A stretch of DNA of 64,000 bases, from contig JAPSGR010000001.1 of NCBI GenBank assembly GCA_031177355.1, positions 48,620 to 112,619 on the forward strand, read 5' to 3'. Below the pieces are notes generated by a model. It was not told the DNA's origin and searched no databases. It worked only from the letters and a program-made list of their open reading frames with translations. The position numbers and the translations under genes are program-made. Source of the DNA: Candidatus Nitrosocosmicus sp. Its GTDB lineage: Archaea; Thermoproteota; Nitrososphaeria; Nitrososphaerales; Nitrososphaeraceae. Shown here in pieces: positions 53,446-62,125 of this stretch. The first letter of the stretch is position 1; each line of letters opens with the position of its first letter.

Positions 53446-53673
53446 ATACTTTTTTGGCTTGTATGAGGCTTAAAAATTTTTGTTTCAAGACTTGAATGAC
53501 TACATTAACTCTTCTCAATAATTACTACTATTATTGGATTTAGATTAAATTCCAATTAATTGTAAACGTAACTGTTACCCTCTTTCAATTTCATGTCACT
53601 ATTCTGTAAATAATATCGATATTTGTTGCCATAAAAAGTAACCAATAAATAGCCTTAGTTCCTCTTTACTATC

Positions 53674-53931
53674 ATGCGAGACGCAAACTTAATCAAAATT
53701 ATGATAGAGGAGAGAGCTTTAGTGAAGTTGATAAAGACAATAGGAGAAAAAGAATATTCTACAAGAGACCTTTTGAAGAAATTAGGTGCCTATGGGTATG
53801 GTCACAAATTGCTAATAAAAGCTGAAGATAAAGGATTGGTAGAAAGAAGTAACGTAAAAAATAAGACCTATAACAAACTCACAAAAGAAGGGAAGAAAAT
53901 CATAAAATTAGCCAAAGAGATCGGAGTGTAA
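53674..53931 (+). CDS. small winged-helix DNA-binding protein
   Basis: An 85-residue protein. Its pattern is helix (LIKIMIEERALVKLIKTIGE), recognition helices (STRDLLKKLGAYGYGHKLLIKAEDKGLVER) and wing (KTYNKLTKEGKKIIKLAKEIG). Proteins of this sort are common archaeal regulators of one-domain type. The ATG lies about 50 bases before any upstream gene-free boundary, with AT-rich sequence upstream. It precedes argG on the same strand by about 110 bases, so a role in controlling arginine or lysine synthesis is possible but unproven. Confidence 0.7.
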   Translation: MRDANLIKIMIEERALVKLIKTIGEKEYSTRDLLKKLGAYGYGHKLLIKAEDKGLVERSNVKNKTYNKLTKEGKKIIKLAKEIGV

Positions 53932-54045
53932 ATGATAATTCAAAGATTGTTTAAATTTTTGTAAACAGATGCTCATTAAAGTATTATTTTAATTATTTTC
54001 AATTCATAAGAATTAAATTATTAATTATTCTACGGACGCCTATTA

Positions 54046-55233
54046 ATGAATAAAGTGATCCTCGCTTTTTCAGGCGGTCTAGATACATCCGTTTGTGTAA
54101 GATATCTACAGAAGTTGCACAATCTTGATGTGATTACACTCACTGTGGATGTAGGACAAAATGATGATTTCAGAGAAATTGAGAATGCTTCTTCGGAGTT
54201 AGGTGCGATTGAGCATGTATATATTGATGCAAAACAAGAATTTCTCCGAGACTTTATAGTCCCATCCATCAAAGCAAATGCATTGTATCAACAAAAATAT
54301 CCACTTGCAACTGCAATTTCTAGACCTTTGATTGCAAAAAAAGCCGTTGAACTTGCAAAAGAACATAATGCAGTGGCAATTTCTCACGGTTGTACTGGTA
54401 AAGGGAACGATCAAGTAAGGTTCGATATCACAATTCGTTCCCTTAATCCTAACCTGAATATCATAGCTCCTATAAGAGATATGAACCTGACAAGAGATAA
54501 GGAATTAGAATATGCAAATGAAAATGGAATTAAAATAGCGGAGGTAGCCAAAAAATATAGTATCGATGAAAATCTTTGGGGTAGAGCAATTGAAGGCGGC
54601 AGTTTGGAAAATTTGGAGAATGAACCACCAAGGGATGCTTTTAAATTTGTAAAACAGAACGATACTATTGCGACTTATGTCACTATTGGATTTGAGAAAG
54701 GAGTACCTATATCCCTAGATGGGAATAAAATGAATCTTGAAGATATTGTCCAAAAACTAAATGAAGTAGCGGGGTCGCATGGCGTTGGAATAATTGATCA
54801 TATAGAGGACAGGGTTATAGGAATCAAGTCTCGTGAGGTGTATGAAGCCCCAGCAGCTTTGGTTTTGATAGAGGCACATCAGGATTTAGAAAAATTAGTT
54901 CTGACGAATCATGAACTTAGATTTAAATTTCATATCGACAATCAATGGGCTTGGATGGCCTACTCTGGTTTGTGGTTGGATCCACTGCTGGATGATTTGA
55001 ATGCATTTATTGCCCAGACACAACAACGGGTTACGGGTGATATAAAGATTAAAATGCATAACGGGTCCTATCGTGTGGTGGGGAGAAAATCGACGTTTTC
55101 ACTATACGATAATAGCACTGTTACATACATGTCAAAATCTAACTTTGACCAGAAGTTGGCTACAGGGTTTGTGACTCTTTGGGGCCTCCAATCTTCTGCA
55201 GCTAATGCAAAGATCTGGGAAAACAAGGAGTAA
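54046..55233 (+). CDS. argG: argininosuccinate synthase
   Basis: Joins citrulline and aspartate in the penultimate step of arginine synthesis. The N-terminal ATP loop is AFSGGLDTSV (6-15), and GCTGKGNDQVRFD is the nucleotide/citrulline site. Further conserved stretches are PIRDMNLTRDKELEYA, SIDENLWGRAIEGG and GVGIIDHIEDRVIGIKSREVYE. At 395 residues it is complete. ATG 54046 fits the family N-terminus. It is two bases from the following argX-type ligase gene, so arginine genes here begin an apparent operon with the LysW-dependent system. Confidence 0.95.
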   Translation: MNKVILAFSGGLDTSVCVRYLQKLHNLDVITLTVDVGQNDDFREIENASSELGAIEHVYIDAKQEFLRDFIVPSIKANALYQQKYPLATAISRPLIAKKAVELAKEHNAVAISHGCTGKGNDQVRFDITIRSLNPNLNIIAPIRDMNLTRDKELEYANENGIKIAEVAKKYSIDENLWGRAIEGGSLENLENEPPRDAFKFVKQNDTIATYVTIGFEKGVPISLDGNKMNLEDIVQKLNEVAGSHGVGIIDHIEDRVIGIKSREVYEAPAALVLIEAHQDLEKLVLTNHELRFKFHIDNQWAWMAYSGLWLDPLLDDLNAFIAQTQQRVTGDIKIKMHNGSYRVVGRKSTFSLYDNSTVTYMSKSNFDQKLATGFVTLWGLQSSAANAKIWENKE

Positions 55234-55235
55234 AA

Positions 55236-56108
55236 ATGGTCAAATTAGATATATTATTTGATAAGTTGCGCTTTGAGGAGAAAGCATTATACAATACAGC
55301 TACAAAAAAAGGCCTTGATGTTCGGTTAGTTGATTCGCGGAATATTATTATTACTACGGATGATTTAAAATCTGATCATCGAGACTTTTCTGATATCATA
55401 CTACAAAGAAGTATAAGTCATTTTCGAGGTCAATTCTTAACCTATTCTTTAGAACTTTGTGGTTATAATGTCCTCAATGATTCTAAAATAGGAGAAGTCT
55501 GCGGCAATAAGCTTTTAACCTCATTGATACTTGAAAAGAATAACATTCCAACTCCAAAATCTTTTTTTTCCTTTAACTCGGATTCAGCATTTGACTTCAT
55601 TGATTCTGTAGACTTTAATAAGAATCCTGTTGTCTTTAAGCCGGTAATAGGTTCATGGGGTCGCGGCGTTTTTCCTATTAGAAATAAGGAAACAGGCAAA
55701 ATAATTATTGAAATGAGACAAGAAAGTACTAGTCCTTTTTCAAATATTTTTTACTTTCAAGAACTAATACATAGGCCGCCTCGAGATATTAGGTGCATTG
55801 TTGTAGGAGATCATTTGGTTGCAGCAGTATACAGATATTCATCCGAAGATGAGTGGCGTACCAATGTCGCTAAAGGAGGCAAAGCTGAGTTCATCAAGGT
55901 AACGAACGAATTAGAGGACCTCGCCTTAAAAGCTGCTAGTGTAGTGGGGAAAGGGATTCTAGGGATAGATATGATGGAGGATAAAGATAGGGGATTAATG
56001 GTCCACGAGATTAATAATACTGTAGAATTCAGGGGGGCTAGCTTGGCTACTGGAATTGACGTGGCCGATATGATTATTGAATATGCAAAAAATAATAAGA
56101 AAAATTAG
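55236..56108 (+). CDS. argX: LysW-dependent glutamate ligase, probably ArgX
   Basis: An ATP-grasp (RimK-type) ligase that attaches an amino acid to the C-terminus of the carrier protein LysW. ATP-grasp features are KPVIGSWGRGVFPI, FQELIHRPPRDIRCIVVG and GIDMMEDKDRGLMVHEINNTVEFRG. It is a paralog of the second ligase at 61235. Position directly after argG suggests that this one handles glutamate for arginine synthesis (ArgX); the other lies among lysine genes. The NNTVEFRG end (vs NNTTEFKN in the paralog) is the spot where substrate choice is expected to differ. The assignment is by context. Confidence 0.8.
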   Translation: MVKLDILFDKLRFEEKALYNTATKKGLDVRLVDSRNIIITTDDLKSDHRDFSDIILQRSISHFRGQFLTYSLELCGYNVLNDSKIGEVCGNKLLTSLILEKNNIPTPKSFFSFNSDSAFDFIDSVDFNKNPVVFKPVIGSWGRGVFPIRNKETGKIIIEMRQESTSPFSNIFYFQELIHRPPRDIRCIVVGDHLVAAVYRYSSEDEWRTNVAKGGKAEFIKVTNELEDLALKAASVVGKGILGIDMMEDKDRGLMVHEINNTVEFRGASLATGIDVADMIIEYAKNNKKN

Positions 56109-56236
56109 GAGATTCCTATGGAACAAAAGAAATTTAAATGAGGATTATTAGACGATTCATAAAGTATGAAATTATTTGTTGATAAATACTTTTTATTTGT
56201 ATACACCATAAATATAGTCAAATTGGAGTATACTAA

Positions 56237-57289
56237 ATGAAAGTTGGCGTGATAGGGGCTTCTGGATTCGTCGGCGGAGAATTGCTACGTCTGCTCGTTA
56301 CGCATCCCGAGGTGGAAATATCTATGGTTACATCCAGACAAAAGGCCGGAGAATATGTCCACAGGATTCATCCTAGCTTAAAGAGTTTCATTAACTTAGC
56401 ATTCTCTGATCTTAATATGAATAAATTGACAGATAGTTGTGATATTGTTTTTGTTTCGGTTCCTCATGGTAAATCTAATAAAATAGTCCATGATTTGTAT
56501 ACAAGGGGAGTAAAGATAATCGATCTCTCAGCCGACTTTAGGTTGAAAAACCCTGAAGATTATGTGAAATGGTATGGATGGGAGCATCCATATCCCGACA
56601 TGCTATCTAAATCAGTTTATGGAGTTCCTGAATTTCATCGCGAAGAAATTAAAAGTGCACAATTGGTTGCCTGCCCAGGTTGCATGGCTGTTACTTCCCT
56701 TTTGGCTTTGAAACCCTTGATAGAAAACGATGTTCTTGATACAGATCATATAATAGTAGATAGTAAAATAGGGTCATCTGGTGCAGGTGGTCAGGCAGGA
56801 TCAGCAACTCATCATGCAATGCGATATGGTGTCATAAGACCTTACAAACCTGCAAAGCATCGACATACAGGAGAAATCGAACAGGAATTAAGAATGCTAG
56901 GTAATAAAAAAATTCATGTGAGTATGACGCCGCACGCTGTAAACATGGTTCGTGGTATACTAACGACTAATCACGCATTTTTGAAAAAAAACCTTAGTGA
57001 ATTAGAATTATGGAAGTTATATAGAAATGCTTATGGAAATGAGGTATTTATCAGACTCATCCGAGATAAGAATGGTATATATAAATTTCCTGATCCAAAA
57101 TTTGTCATAGCATCAAACTTTTGTGACGTAGGTTTTGACCTGGACGAGGAAAACAACAGGATTGTAGCAATGTCCGCATCTGATAATTTAATGAAAGGCG
57201 CTGCAGGTTCTGCAGTTCAGAATCTCAACGTAATGACTGGATTCGATGAAATGACTGGACTAAGACATACTCCAGTAACGCCAGTATGA
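56237..57289 (+). CDS. lysY: LysW-gamma-glutamyl/aminoadipyl phosphate reductase
   Basis: NADPH-dependent reductase of the acyl phosphate on LysW; the archaeal relative of ArgC, acting for both lysine and arginine. The N-terminal motif GASGFVGGELLRLL is the nucleotide fold, CPGCMAV holds the catalytic cysteine, and KIGSSGAGGQAG, HRHTGEIEQEL and MTPHAVNMVRGI mark substrate handling. At 350 residues it is typical. Two copies of GTATAC (56199-56204, 56228-56233) lie just upstream and might serve regulation. It overlaps lysZ by four bases. Confidence 0.92.
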   Translation: MKVGVIGASGFVGGELLRLLVTHPEVEISMVTSRQKAGEYVHRIHPSLKSFINLAFSDLNMNKLTDSCDIVFVSVPHGKSNKIVHDLYTRGVKIIDLSADFRLKNPEDYVKWYGWEHPYPDMLSKSVYGVPEFHREEIKSAQLVACPGCMAVTSLLALKPLIENDVLDTDHIIVDSKIGSSGAGGQAGSATHHAMRYGVIRPYKPAKHRHTGEIEQELRMLGNKKIHVSMTPHAVNMVRGILTTNHAFLKKNLSELELWKLYRNAYGNEVFIRLIRDKNGIYKFPDPKFVIASNFCDVGFDLDEENNRIVAMSASDNLMKGAAGSAVQNLNVMTGFDEMTGLRHTPVTPV

Positions 57290-58083
57290 TTGTAATTAAG
57301 ATAGGGGGTAGTATCGTAGAGGGATTAAATCCTTCTATATTAGACGACTTCTCTGAATTAGTAAAGAAGGACAAATTGGTTATAGTTCACGGTGGGGGAA
57401 AAGATGTTACTGAAACTGCAAATAAAATGGGTAAAGAACAAAATTTTATTGTTTCCCCAGACGGGAAACGTAGTAGGTACACTGATAAAGAAACATCTAT
57501 GATTTATACTATGGTAATGTCGGGTAAGATTAGTAAAAACATTACCGCATTGCTAGAAAGTAGGGGAATACTGTCTGTTGGGATAACGGGAATAGATGGC
57601 GAAATGATTCGAGCTGATAGAAAAAAGAAACTTCTAATTCTCAATGAGAAAGGAAGAAAGATGATTATCGAAGGAGGATATACTGGTAAGGTTTCACGAG
57701 TTAACCCTCATCTCATTAACACCTTATTGAATAACGGGTTCATTCCTGTAATTTCTCCTATTGCTCTAGGGGAAAATTATGAATTTTTGAATATCGATGG
57801 CGACAGAGCTGCTGCAAATGTTGCAGGAGCAGTAAATGCAGACGTAGTTATATTCATCACGAATGTTAAGGGATTAATGATAGAGGATACGTTGGTTACA
57901 AATCTATCACTTGAGAAGGCAAGAAATTTGCTCCCAAAAATTGGGCCTGGTATGGAAAAGAAAGTACTTGCCTGCACCGAAGCTTTATCAATGGGTGTGA
58001 AAAAAGCTATAATAGCCTCTGGATCAATACAAAATCCTATAAAGATGGCGTTAGAAAATAATGATTGCACAGTGATAACATGA
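57286..58083 (+). CDS. lysZ: LysW-aminoadipate/glutamate kinase
   Basis: Amino-acid kinase that phosphorylates the free carboxyl of aminoadipate or glutamate held on LysW. The start IVIKIGGSIVEGL and the glycine loop VHGGGKDV are the nucleotide elements; FLNIDGDRAAANVAGAVNADVVIFITNVKGLM is the conserved ATP-site block and GPGMEKKVLACTEAL the phosphate lid. It has 265 residues as expected. Its ATG overlaps the lysY stop as ATGA and its stop overlaps lysJ's ATG by four bases, so the three are coupled. Confidence 0.93.
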   Translation: MIVIKIGGSIVEGLNPSILDDFSELVKKDKLVIVHGGGKDVTETANKMGKEQNFIVSPDGKRSRYTDKETSMIYTMVMSGKISKNITALLESRGILSVGITGIDGEMIRADRKKKLLILNEKGRKMIIEGGYTGKVSRVNPHLINTLLNNGFIPVISPIALGENYEFLNIDGDRAAANVAGAVNADVVIFITNVKGLMIEDTLVTNLSLEKARNLLPKIGPGMEKKVLACTEALSMGVKKAIIASGSIQNPIKMALENNDCTVIT

Positions 58084-59279
58084 TGCAAAGTGTGGAAACA
58101 GAAGAGTCTTATGTAGGAAGCATATTTCAAAGATTTCCGGTTAATATTGTAAAAGGAAAAGGATGCAAAGTTTGGGATACCAGAGATAAGGAGTATCTCG
58201 ATTGCATGGGAGGATATGGTGTAGCACTTGTTGGTCACTGTAATGATCGTGTTGTTAAAGCTATAACTGAACAGGCGCAGAATCTGATAACTTGTCACAT
58301 GTCTGTATATAACGAAGTTCGATTTAGTTTCTTAAAGAAATTTAATAATATCTCTCCAAGGAACTTGCAAAAGTCCTTTTTTACTAATAGTGGAACCGAA
58401 TCAGTTGAAGCAGCTTTAAAATTTGCGAGAAAATTTACTGGTAAAAGCGGTATCTTGGCCCTGAATGGTGGTTATCACGGAAAGACTTTTGGCTCGTTGT
58501 CAGTTACGTACAACGAAAAGTACCGAAAATCATTTTTGCCGTTACTCCCAGATGTAAAATTCGTATCGTATTCTGAGGCCGAAACAATTTTTGAAATTAT
58601 TAATAACCCTGAGAATAATATTGGCACAGTTATAATTGAACCTATCCAAGGGGAAACTGGAATAATTATGCCTCCACCAAATTTTTTGAAAACCGTTCGG
58701 GAAACTTGTACTAATAATGACCTTATCCTCATTTTCGATGAAATTCAATCAGGTTTGGGGCGAACTGGAAAGATGTGGGCAGGACAACATTGGGAAGTAG
58801 AACCAGATATCATGTGTTTAGCCAAGGGAATTGCAGGGGGTGTTCCAATGGGATTGACAGTAATGAGGCCCAAGATTTTAGAGTGCCTTAAAGTCGGAGA
58901 ACATTCATCAACTTTTGCAGGTAATCCACTAGCATGTGCGGCTGGATCTGCAACTATCGATGCGTTAACTGATGATGGTTTAGTCACAAATTCCGAGAAA
59001 ATTGGTAAAATATTTAAAAATGGGTTACTAGATCTAAAAGAAAAGTACAAAATTATCCGGGACGTTAGAGGCCTTGGAATGATGTTGGGAGTAGAGATGA
59101 GGTTCGATGTTAAAGATATCCTTCTTGACGGTATTAAAAATGGAATCTTGTTGCTGTATTCTGGCAGAAATATATTAAGATTGTTGCCACCTCTAGTTAT
59201 GAACGAAGCAGAAGTGAATGAATCTCTACGATTAATCGATATCTTAATAAGGAATGAGGAGAAAAGACGATTTGGCTGA
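58080..59279 (+). CDS. lysJ: LysW-aminoadipate/glutamate semialdehyde aminotransferase
   Basis: PLP aminotransferase that converts the LysW-bound semialdehyde to lysine or ornithine. The ArgD/LysJ signatures are SFFTNSGTESVEAALKFARK, NGGYHGKTFGSLSVT, the aspartate in ILIFDEIQSGLGRTGKMW, and CLAKGIAGGVPMG with the PLP lysine. At about 399 residues it is normal. The longer frame begins at TTG 58065, but ATG 58080 is chosen because it overlaps the lysZ TGA by four bases (ATGA). The next ATG at 58083 is also possible. Confidence 0.92.
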   Translation: MMQSVETEESYVGSIFQRFPVNIVKGKGCKVWDTRDKEYLDCMGGYGVALVGHCNDRVVKAITEQAQNLITCHMSVYNEVRFSFLKKFNNISPRNLQKSFFTNSGTESVEAALKFARKFTGKSGILALNGGYHGKTFGSLSVTYNEKYRKSFLPLLPDVKFVSYSEAETIFEIINNPENNIGTVIIEPIQGETGIIMPPPNFLKTVRETCTNNDLILIFDEIQSGLGRTGKMWAGQHWEVEPDIMCLAKGIAGGVPMGLTVMRPKILECLKVGEHSSTFAGNPLACAAGSATIDALTDDGLVTNSEKIGKIFKNGLLDLKEKYKIIRDVRGLGMMLGVEMRFDVKDILLDGIKNGILLLYSGRNILRLLPPLVMNEAEVNESLRLIDILIRNEEKRRFG

Positions 59280-59709
59280 TACTAATTTAAACACAATTGA
59301 TGAAAAAATAATAAGTATACTCAAAAACGATTCTAGAAAGCCATTTGTTGAAATCGCTAATTCAATTGGGATGTCTGAATCTGCAGTACGTCGTAGAGTT
59401 AAAAACCTACAAGATACAGGTGTTATAAAGAGATTCACAATCGAAATGGGGCCTTCTAACAAGACAAGTGCTATTACTTTAATTTCAGTTAGTTCAGTCG
59501 CAGACACTTCAAATGTTTCTAACCAGCTACTAAAATTAAAGGGTGTTGAGACAGTTTATGAAATTACAGGACAATATGATATTGCTACAGTTATAGTCGC
59601 TTCCACTATCCTAGAGATTAATTCCTATATTGATGAAATAAGAAAGATAGATGGGGTTTCTGATACCAATACTGTTATCATTTTAAGAACGCTGGGGAAT
59701 GTTCGGTAA
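59254..59709 (+). CDS. lysM: Lrp/AsnC-family regulator, LysM-like
   Basis: A 151-residue DNA-binding protein. The helix-turn-helix is DEKIISILKNDSRKPFVEIANSIGMSESAVRRRVKNL (about residues 17-53), followed by a RAM effector domain (VSSVADTSNVSNQLLKLKGVETVYEITGQYDIATVIVAS). In Sulfolobus, LysM in the lysine operon responds to lysine; the position here, overlapping the lysJ end by 26 bases, supports the same role. TTG 59272 is an alternative start that would give a shorter N-terminus. It probably controls this operon. Confidence 0.82.
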   Translation: MRRKDDLADTNLNTIDEKIISILKNDSRKPFVEIANSIGMSESAVRRRVKNLQDTGVIKRFTIEMGPSNKTSAITLISVSSVADTSNVSNQLLKLKGVETVYEITGQYDIATVIVASTILEINSYIDEIRKIDGVSDTNTVIILRTLGNVR

Positions 59710-59860
59710 GTACGTAAATAACCCCTCTATCAATCGTCGGTATTGCTACACTACTGAATTAAACAATTGATTAGCCTGATCTTTCATCTACTCACATATT
59801 CTATGATTTTTTAACGAAAACAAGCATTAAATAATCGATTATAGTAATATTATACGACGG

Positions 59861-61087
59861 ATGTCACTAAAAACAGATGACCCTAACTATTTTGCGCACT
59901 ATTATAATGATTCGGATAAGGATAAAAAAAAGATTAGGATATTAGACTCGACTCTGAGGGAGGGAGAGCAGCATCCCGGGGTGTCTTTTTCTAATAAACA
60001 GAGAATCCAAATTGCGTGGATGTTAGATTCTTTTGGGGTAGATCAGATAGAGATTAGTCCTATAGTTTCAGAAGATCATCATGAAGCAACAAAGGTCATT
60101 ATGAAGCAAGGTTTAACAGCCGATATTGTAGCCCATGTTAGGGCCATTAAGTCAGATGTTGACCGAGCTTTAGATTGCGATACTGATTGGGTTGCTACCT
60201 ATATGGGAATATCTGATATCCATTTAGTAGCCAAACTCCGAATTTCTAGGGAGGAAGCAAAAATTCGTGCACTCGAAGTTGTAGATTATATAAAATCTCA
60301 TGGTCTCAAATCCAGATTTACGATGGAAGATGCTAGCAGGACGGATCCTGAATATTTGTTAGAAATGTGTAAAGAAATGAATCAAAAGGGTATTGAAAGG
60401 ATTAGTATTCCAGATACAGTAGGAATTATGCGACCACGCGGAATGTACAATTTGGTCAAATTGGTTCATGATCACATTGACAATTCAAAAACATCTCTTG
60501 ACGTACATTGTCATAATGACGTTGGGTTGGCACTACCTAATGCTCTATCTGGTTGCGATGCTGGGGCTGACCAGATACACACTACTATTGATGGATTAGG
60601 CGAAAGGACTGGGATTCCATCTCTAGCTGAGACTGCTGTAGCTCTTAACCTAATATATAAGTCTAACAACAGCTTTCGACTACATATGTTAAAGGATCTA
60701 TCGCGAACTATATCTGATTATACTAATATCCCGATTCATGAATCCAAACCACTGGTGGGCGACAGTTCTTATAAACATAAGGCAGGAACCCACTTGGCAG
60801 CTATATTGAGAAATCCTTCTGCTTATGAAATAATAGAACCTAAACAAGTAGGAAACAGACGTAAAATAGTATTTGGTGAATTATCAGGTAAGAATGGGTC
60901 AGCGTATTTGCTCTCCTTACTAGGTTTGGAATCTACCAAAGAAAATTCGGAATCCCTTGCTAGGGGTTTAAAAGAACTGCGAATGGGGGATATTTTGGAA
61001 TTGTTTTTAGATGAAAAATTAGAGAGAAAAATACTTAATGAGGAATATGTGAAAAATAATAAGGATCAAGAAAATGTCAAAAGTTAA
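59861..61087 (+). CDS. homocitrate synthase (LysS-like)
   Basis: Claisen-type condensing enzyme starting the aminoadipate route: acetyl-CoA and 2-oxoglutarate to homocitrate. The family motifs are LDSTLREGEQHPGVSFS (about residues 28-44), HCHNDVGLALPNALSG with the metal-binding histidines, and GERTGIPSLAE. A C-terminal region without the full regulatory domain follows. At 408 residues it is longer than LysS-like proteins of some archaea. Its end overlaps lysW by 14 bases. Homologs include isopropylmalate synthase; the gene neighbourhood supports homocitrate. Confidence 0.88.
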   Translation: MSLKTDDPNYFAHYYNDSDKDKKKIRILDSTLREGEQHPGVSFSNKQRIQIAWMLDSFGVDQIEISPIVSEDHHEATKVIMKQGLTADIVAHVRAIKSDVDRALDCDTDWVATYMGISDIHLVAKLRISREEAKIRALEVVDYIKSHGLKSRFTMEDASRTDPEYLLEMCKEMNQKGIERISIPDTVGIMRPRGMYNLVKLVHDHIDNSKTSLDVHCHNDVGLALPNALSGCDAGADQIHTTIDGLGERTGIPSLAETAVALNLIYKSNNSFRLHMLKDLSRTISDYTNIPIHESKPLVGDSSYKHKAGTHLAAILRNPSAYEIIEPKQVGNRRKIVFGELSGKNGSAYLLSLLGLESTKENSESLARGLKELRMGDILELFLDEKLERKILNEEYVKNNKDQENVKS

Positions 61088-61247
61088 TTGTAAGGAATGT
61101 GACGCAGAGATTCCCATTCCAGCCGACTCAATGCAAGGCGAAATAGTTACTTGTCCGGACTGTGGGGAAAGTTTTGAATTAGTTAAATCCGGCGAGGAAT
61201 TCAATATCAAACCAGCACAAGTAGTTGGAGAGGATTGGGGACAATAA
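61074..61247 (+). CDS. lysW: LysW amino-group carrier protein, ending in Gln
   Basis: A 57-residue carrier that protects the amino group of aminoadipate or glutamate during lysine and arginine synthesis. The zinc site is Cys6-x2-Cys9 and CPDC (27-30). The family ends in the motif EDWG plus a terminal glutamate whose side-chain carboxyl is the attachment point; here the codons give EDWGQ, a glutamine. The ORF is otherwise canonical. Its start overlaps the homocitrate synthase end by 14 bases, and its last codons overlap the lysX start region. The gene is too short for ordinary gene-length cutoffs. Confidence 0.9.
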   Translation: MSKVNCKECDAEIPIPADSMQGEIVTCPDCGESFELVKSGEEFNIKPAQVVGEDWGQ

Positions 61248-62116
61248 ATATAGAGGAAGACAAATCTTCTCTCTATATCCTTTTTGATAATATCCGTTGG
61301 GAGGAGAAATCATTAATTGAAAAAGCTAAGGAAATGGAATGCGATTTAAAAACTATAGATTGCAAGGATCTTGTTCTGTTTCTAAATGAGGACTCTAACG
61401 GATTTAAAGATAGTATTGTTTTGCAAAGGTGTGTCAGTTATTTTAGAAGCTTACATTCAACTGCCGGATTAGAAGGATTAGGAGCCAAAATGATCAATTC
61501 ATTATATACTGCTTTTATGTGTGGAAACAAACTCATTTCACATATCGAACTACAAAAAAATGACATTCAAACTCCGAATGCAATGTGTGCGTTTACCTCA
61601 GAATCTTCTTTAAATGGTCTTGAAAAATTTGGGTATCCAGCAGTAATCAAGCCCACTGTTGGTAGTTGGGGTAGATTAATAGGTCTTTTAACTGATAAGG
61701 AAGCAGCAAAGATAGTGTTAGAAGATAGAGAACACATGTTCCCGATATATCATATTAGTTATTTTGAAGAATTTATAAAACGCCCTCCAAGAGATATACG
61801 TGCAATTGTCGTAGGGGAAGAGGTCGTTGCTGCAATTTATCGGTATTCAGGAGATAGCGAGTGGAAGACCAATATGGCTTTAGGTGGTCATGCCTTACCC
61901 TGTCCCATCACAAAAGAGATTGAAGATATTTGTATTAAATCTGCGAAGATTTTTAAGGGTGATATAGTTGGAGTGGATCTTATGGAAAGCGAGAAGTATG
62001 GACTGGTTGTTCACGAGGTGAATAACACCACTGAATTTAAGAACACTGTAAAAGTTACCGGGGTAGACATTCCAGAATTAATTATCAATTATATGAAAAA
62101 CATGTTAAAAAAGTAA
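61235..62116 (+). CDS. lysX: LysW-dependent aminoadipate ligase LysX
   Basis: ATP-grasp ligase that joins alpha-aminoadipate to LysW. Motifs include NIRWEEKSLIEKAKEM at the N-terminus, KPTVGSWGRLIGLL, FEEFIKRPPRDIRAIVVG and GVDLMESEKYGLVVHEVNNTTEFKN. It is a paralog of the ArgX candidate at 55236 and lies among lysine genes, with lysW just upstream and lysK downstream. The start used is TTG 61235, overlapping lysW by 13 bases; no ATG lies early enough. The 293 residues match the family. Confidence 0.87.
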   Translation: MGTINIEEDKSSLYILFDNIRWEEKSLIEKAKEMECDLKTIDCKDLVLFLNEDSNGFKDSIVLQRCVSYFRSLHSTAGLEGLGAKMINSLYTAFMCGNKLISHIELQKNDIQTPNAMCAFTSESSLNGLEKFGYPAVIKPTVGSWGRLIGLLTDKEAAKIVLEDREHMFPIYHISYFEEFIKRPPRDIRAIVVGEEVVAAIYRYSGDSEWKTNMALGGHALPCPITKEIEDICIKSAKIFKGDIVGVDLMESEKYGLVVHEVNNTTEFKNTVKVTGVDIPELIINYMKNMLKK

Positions 62117-62125
62117 TAGTAAAAA

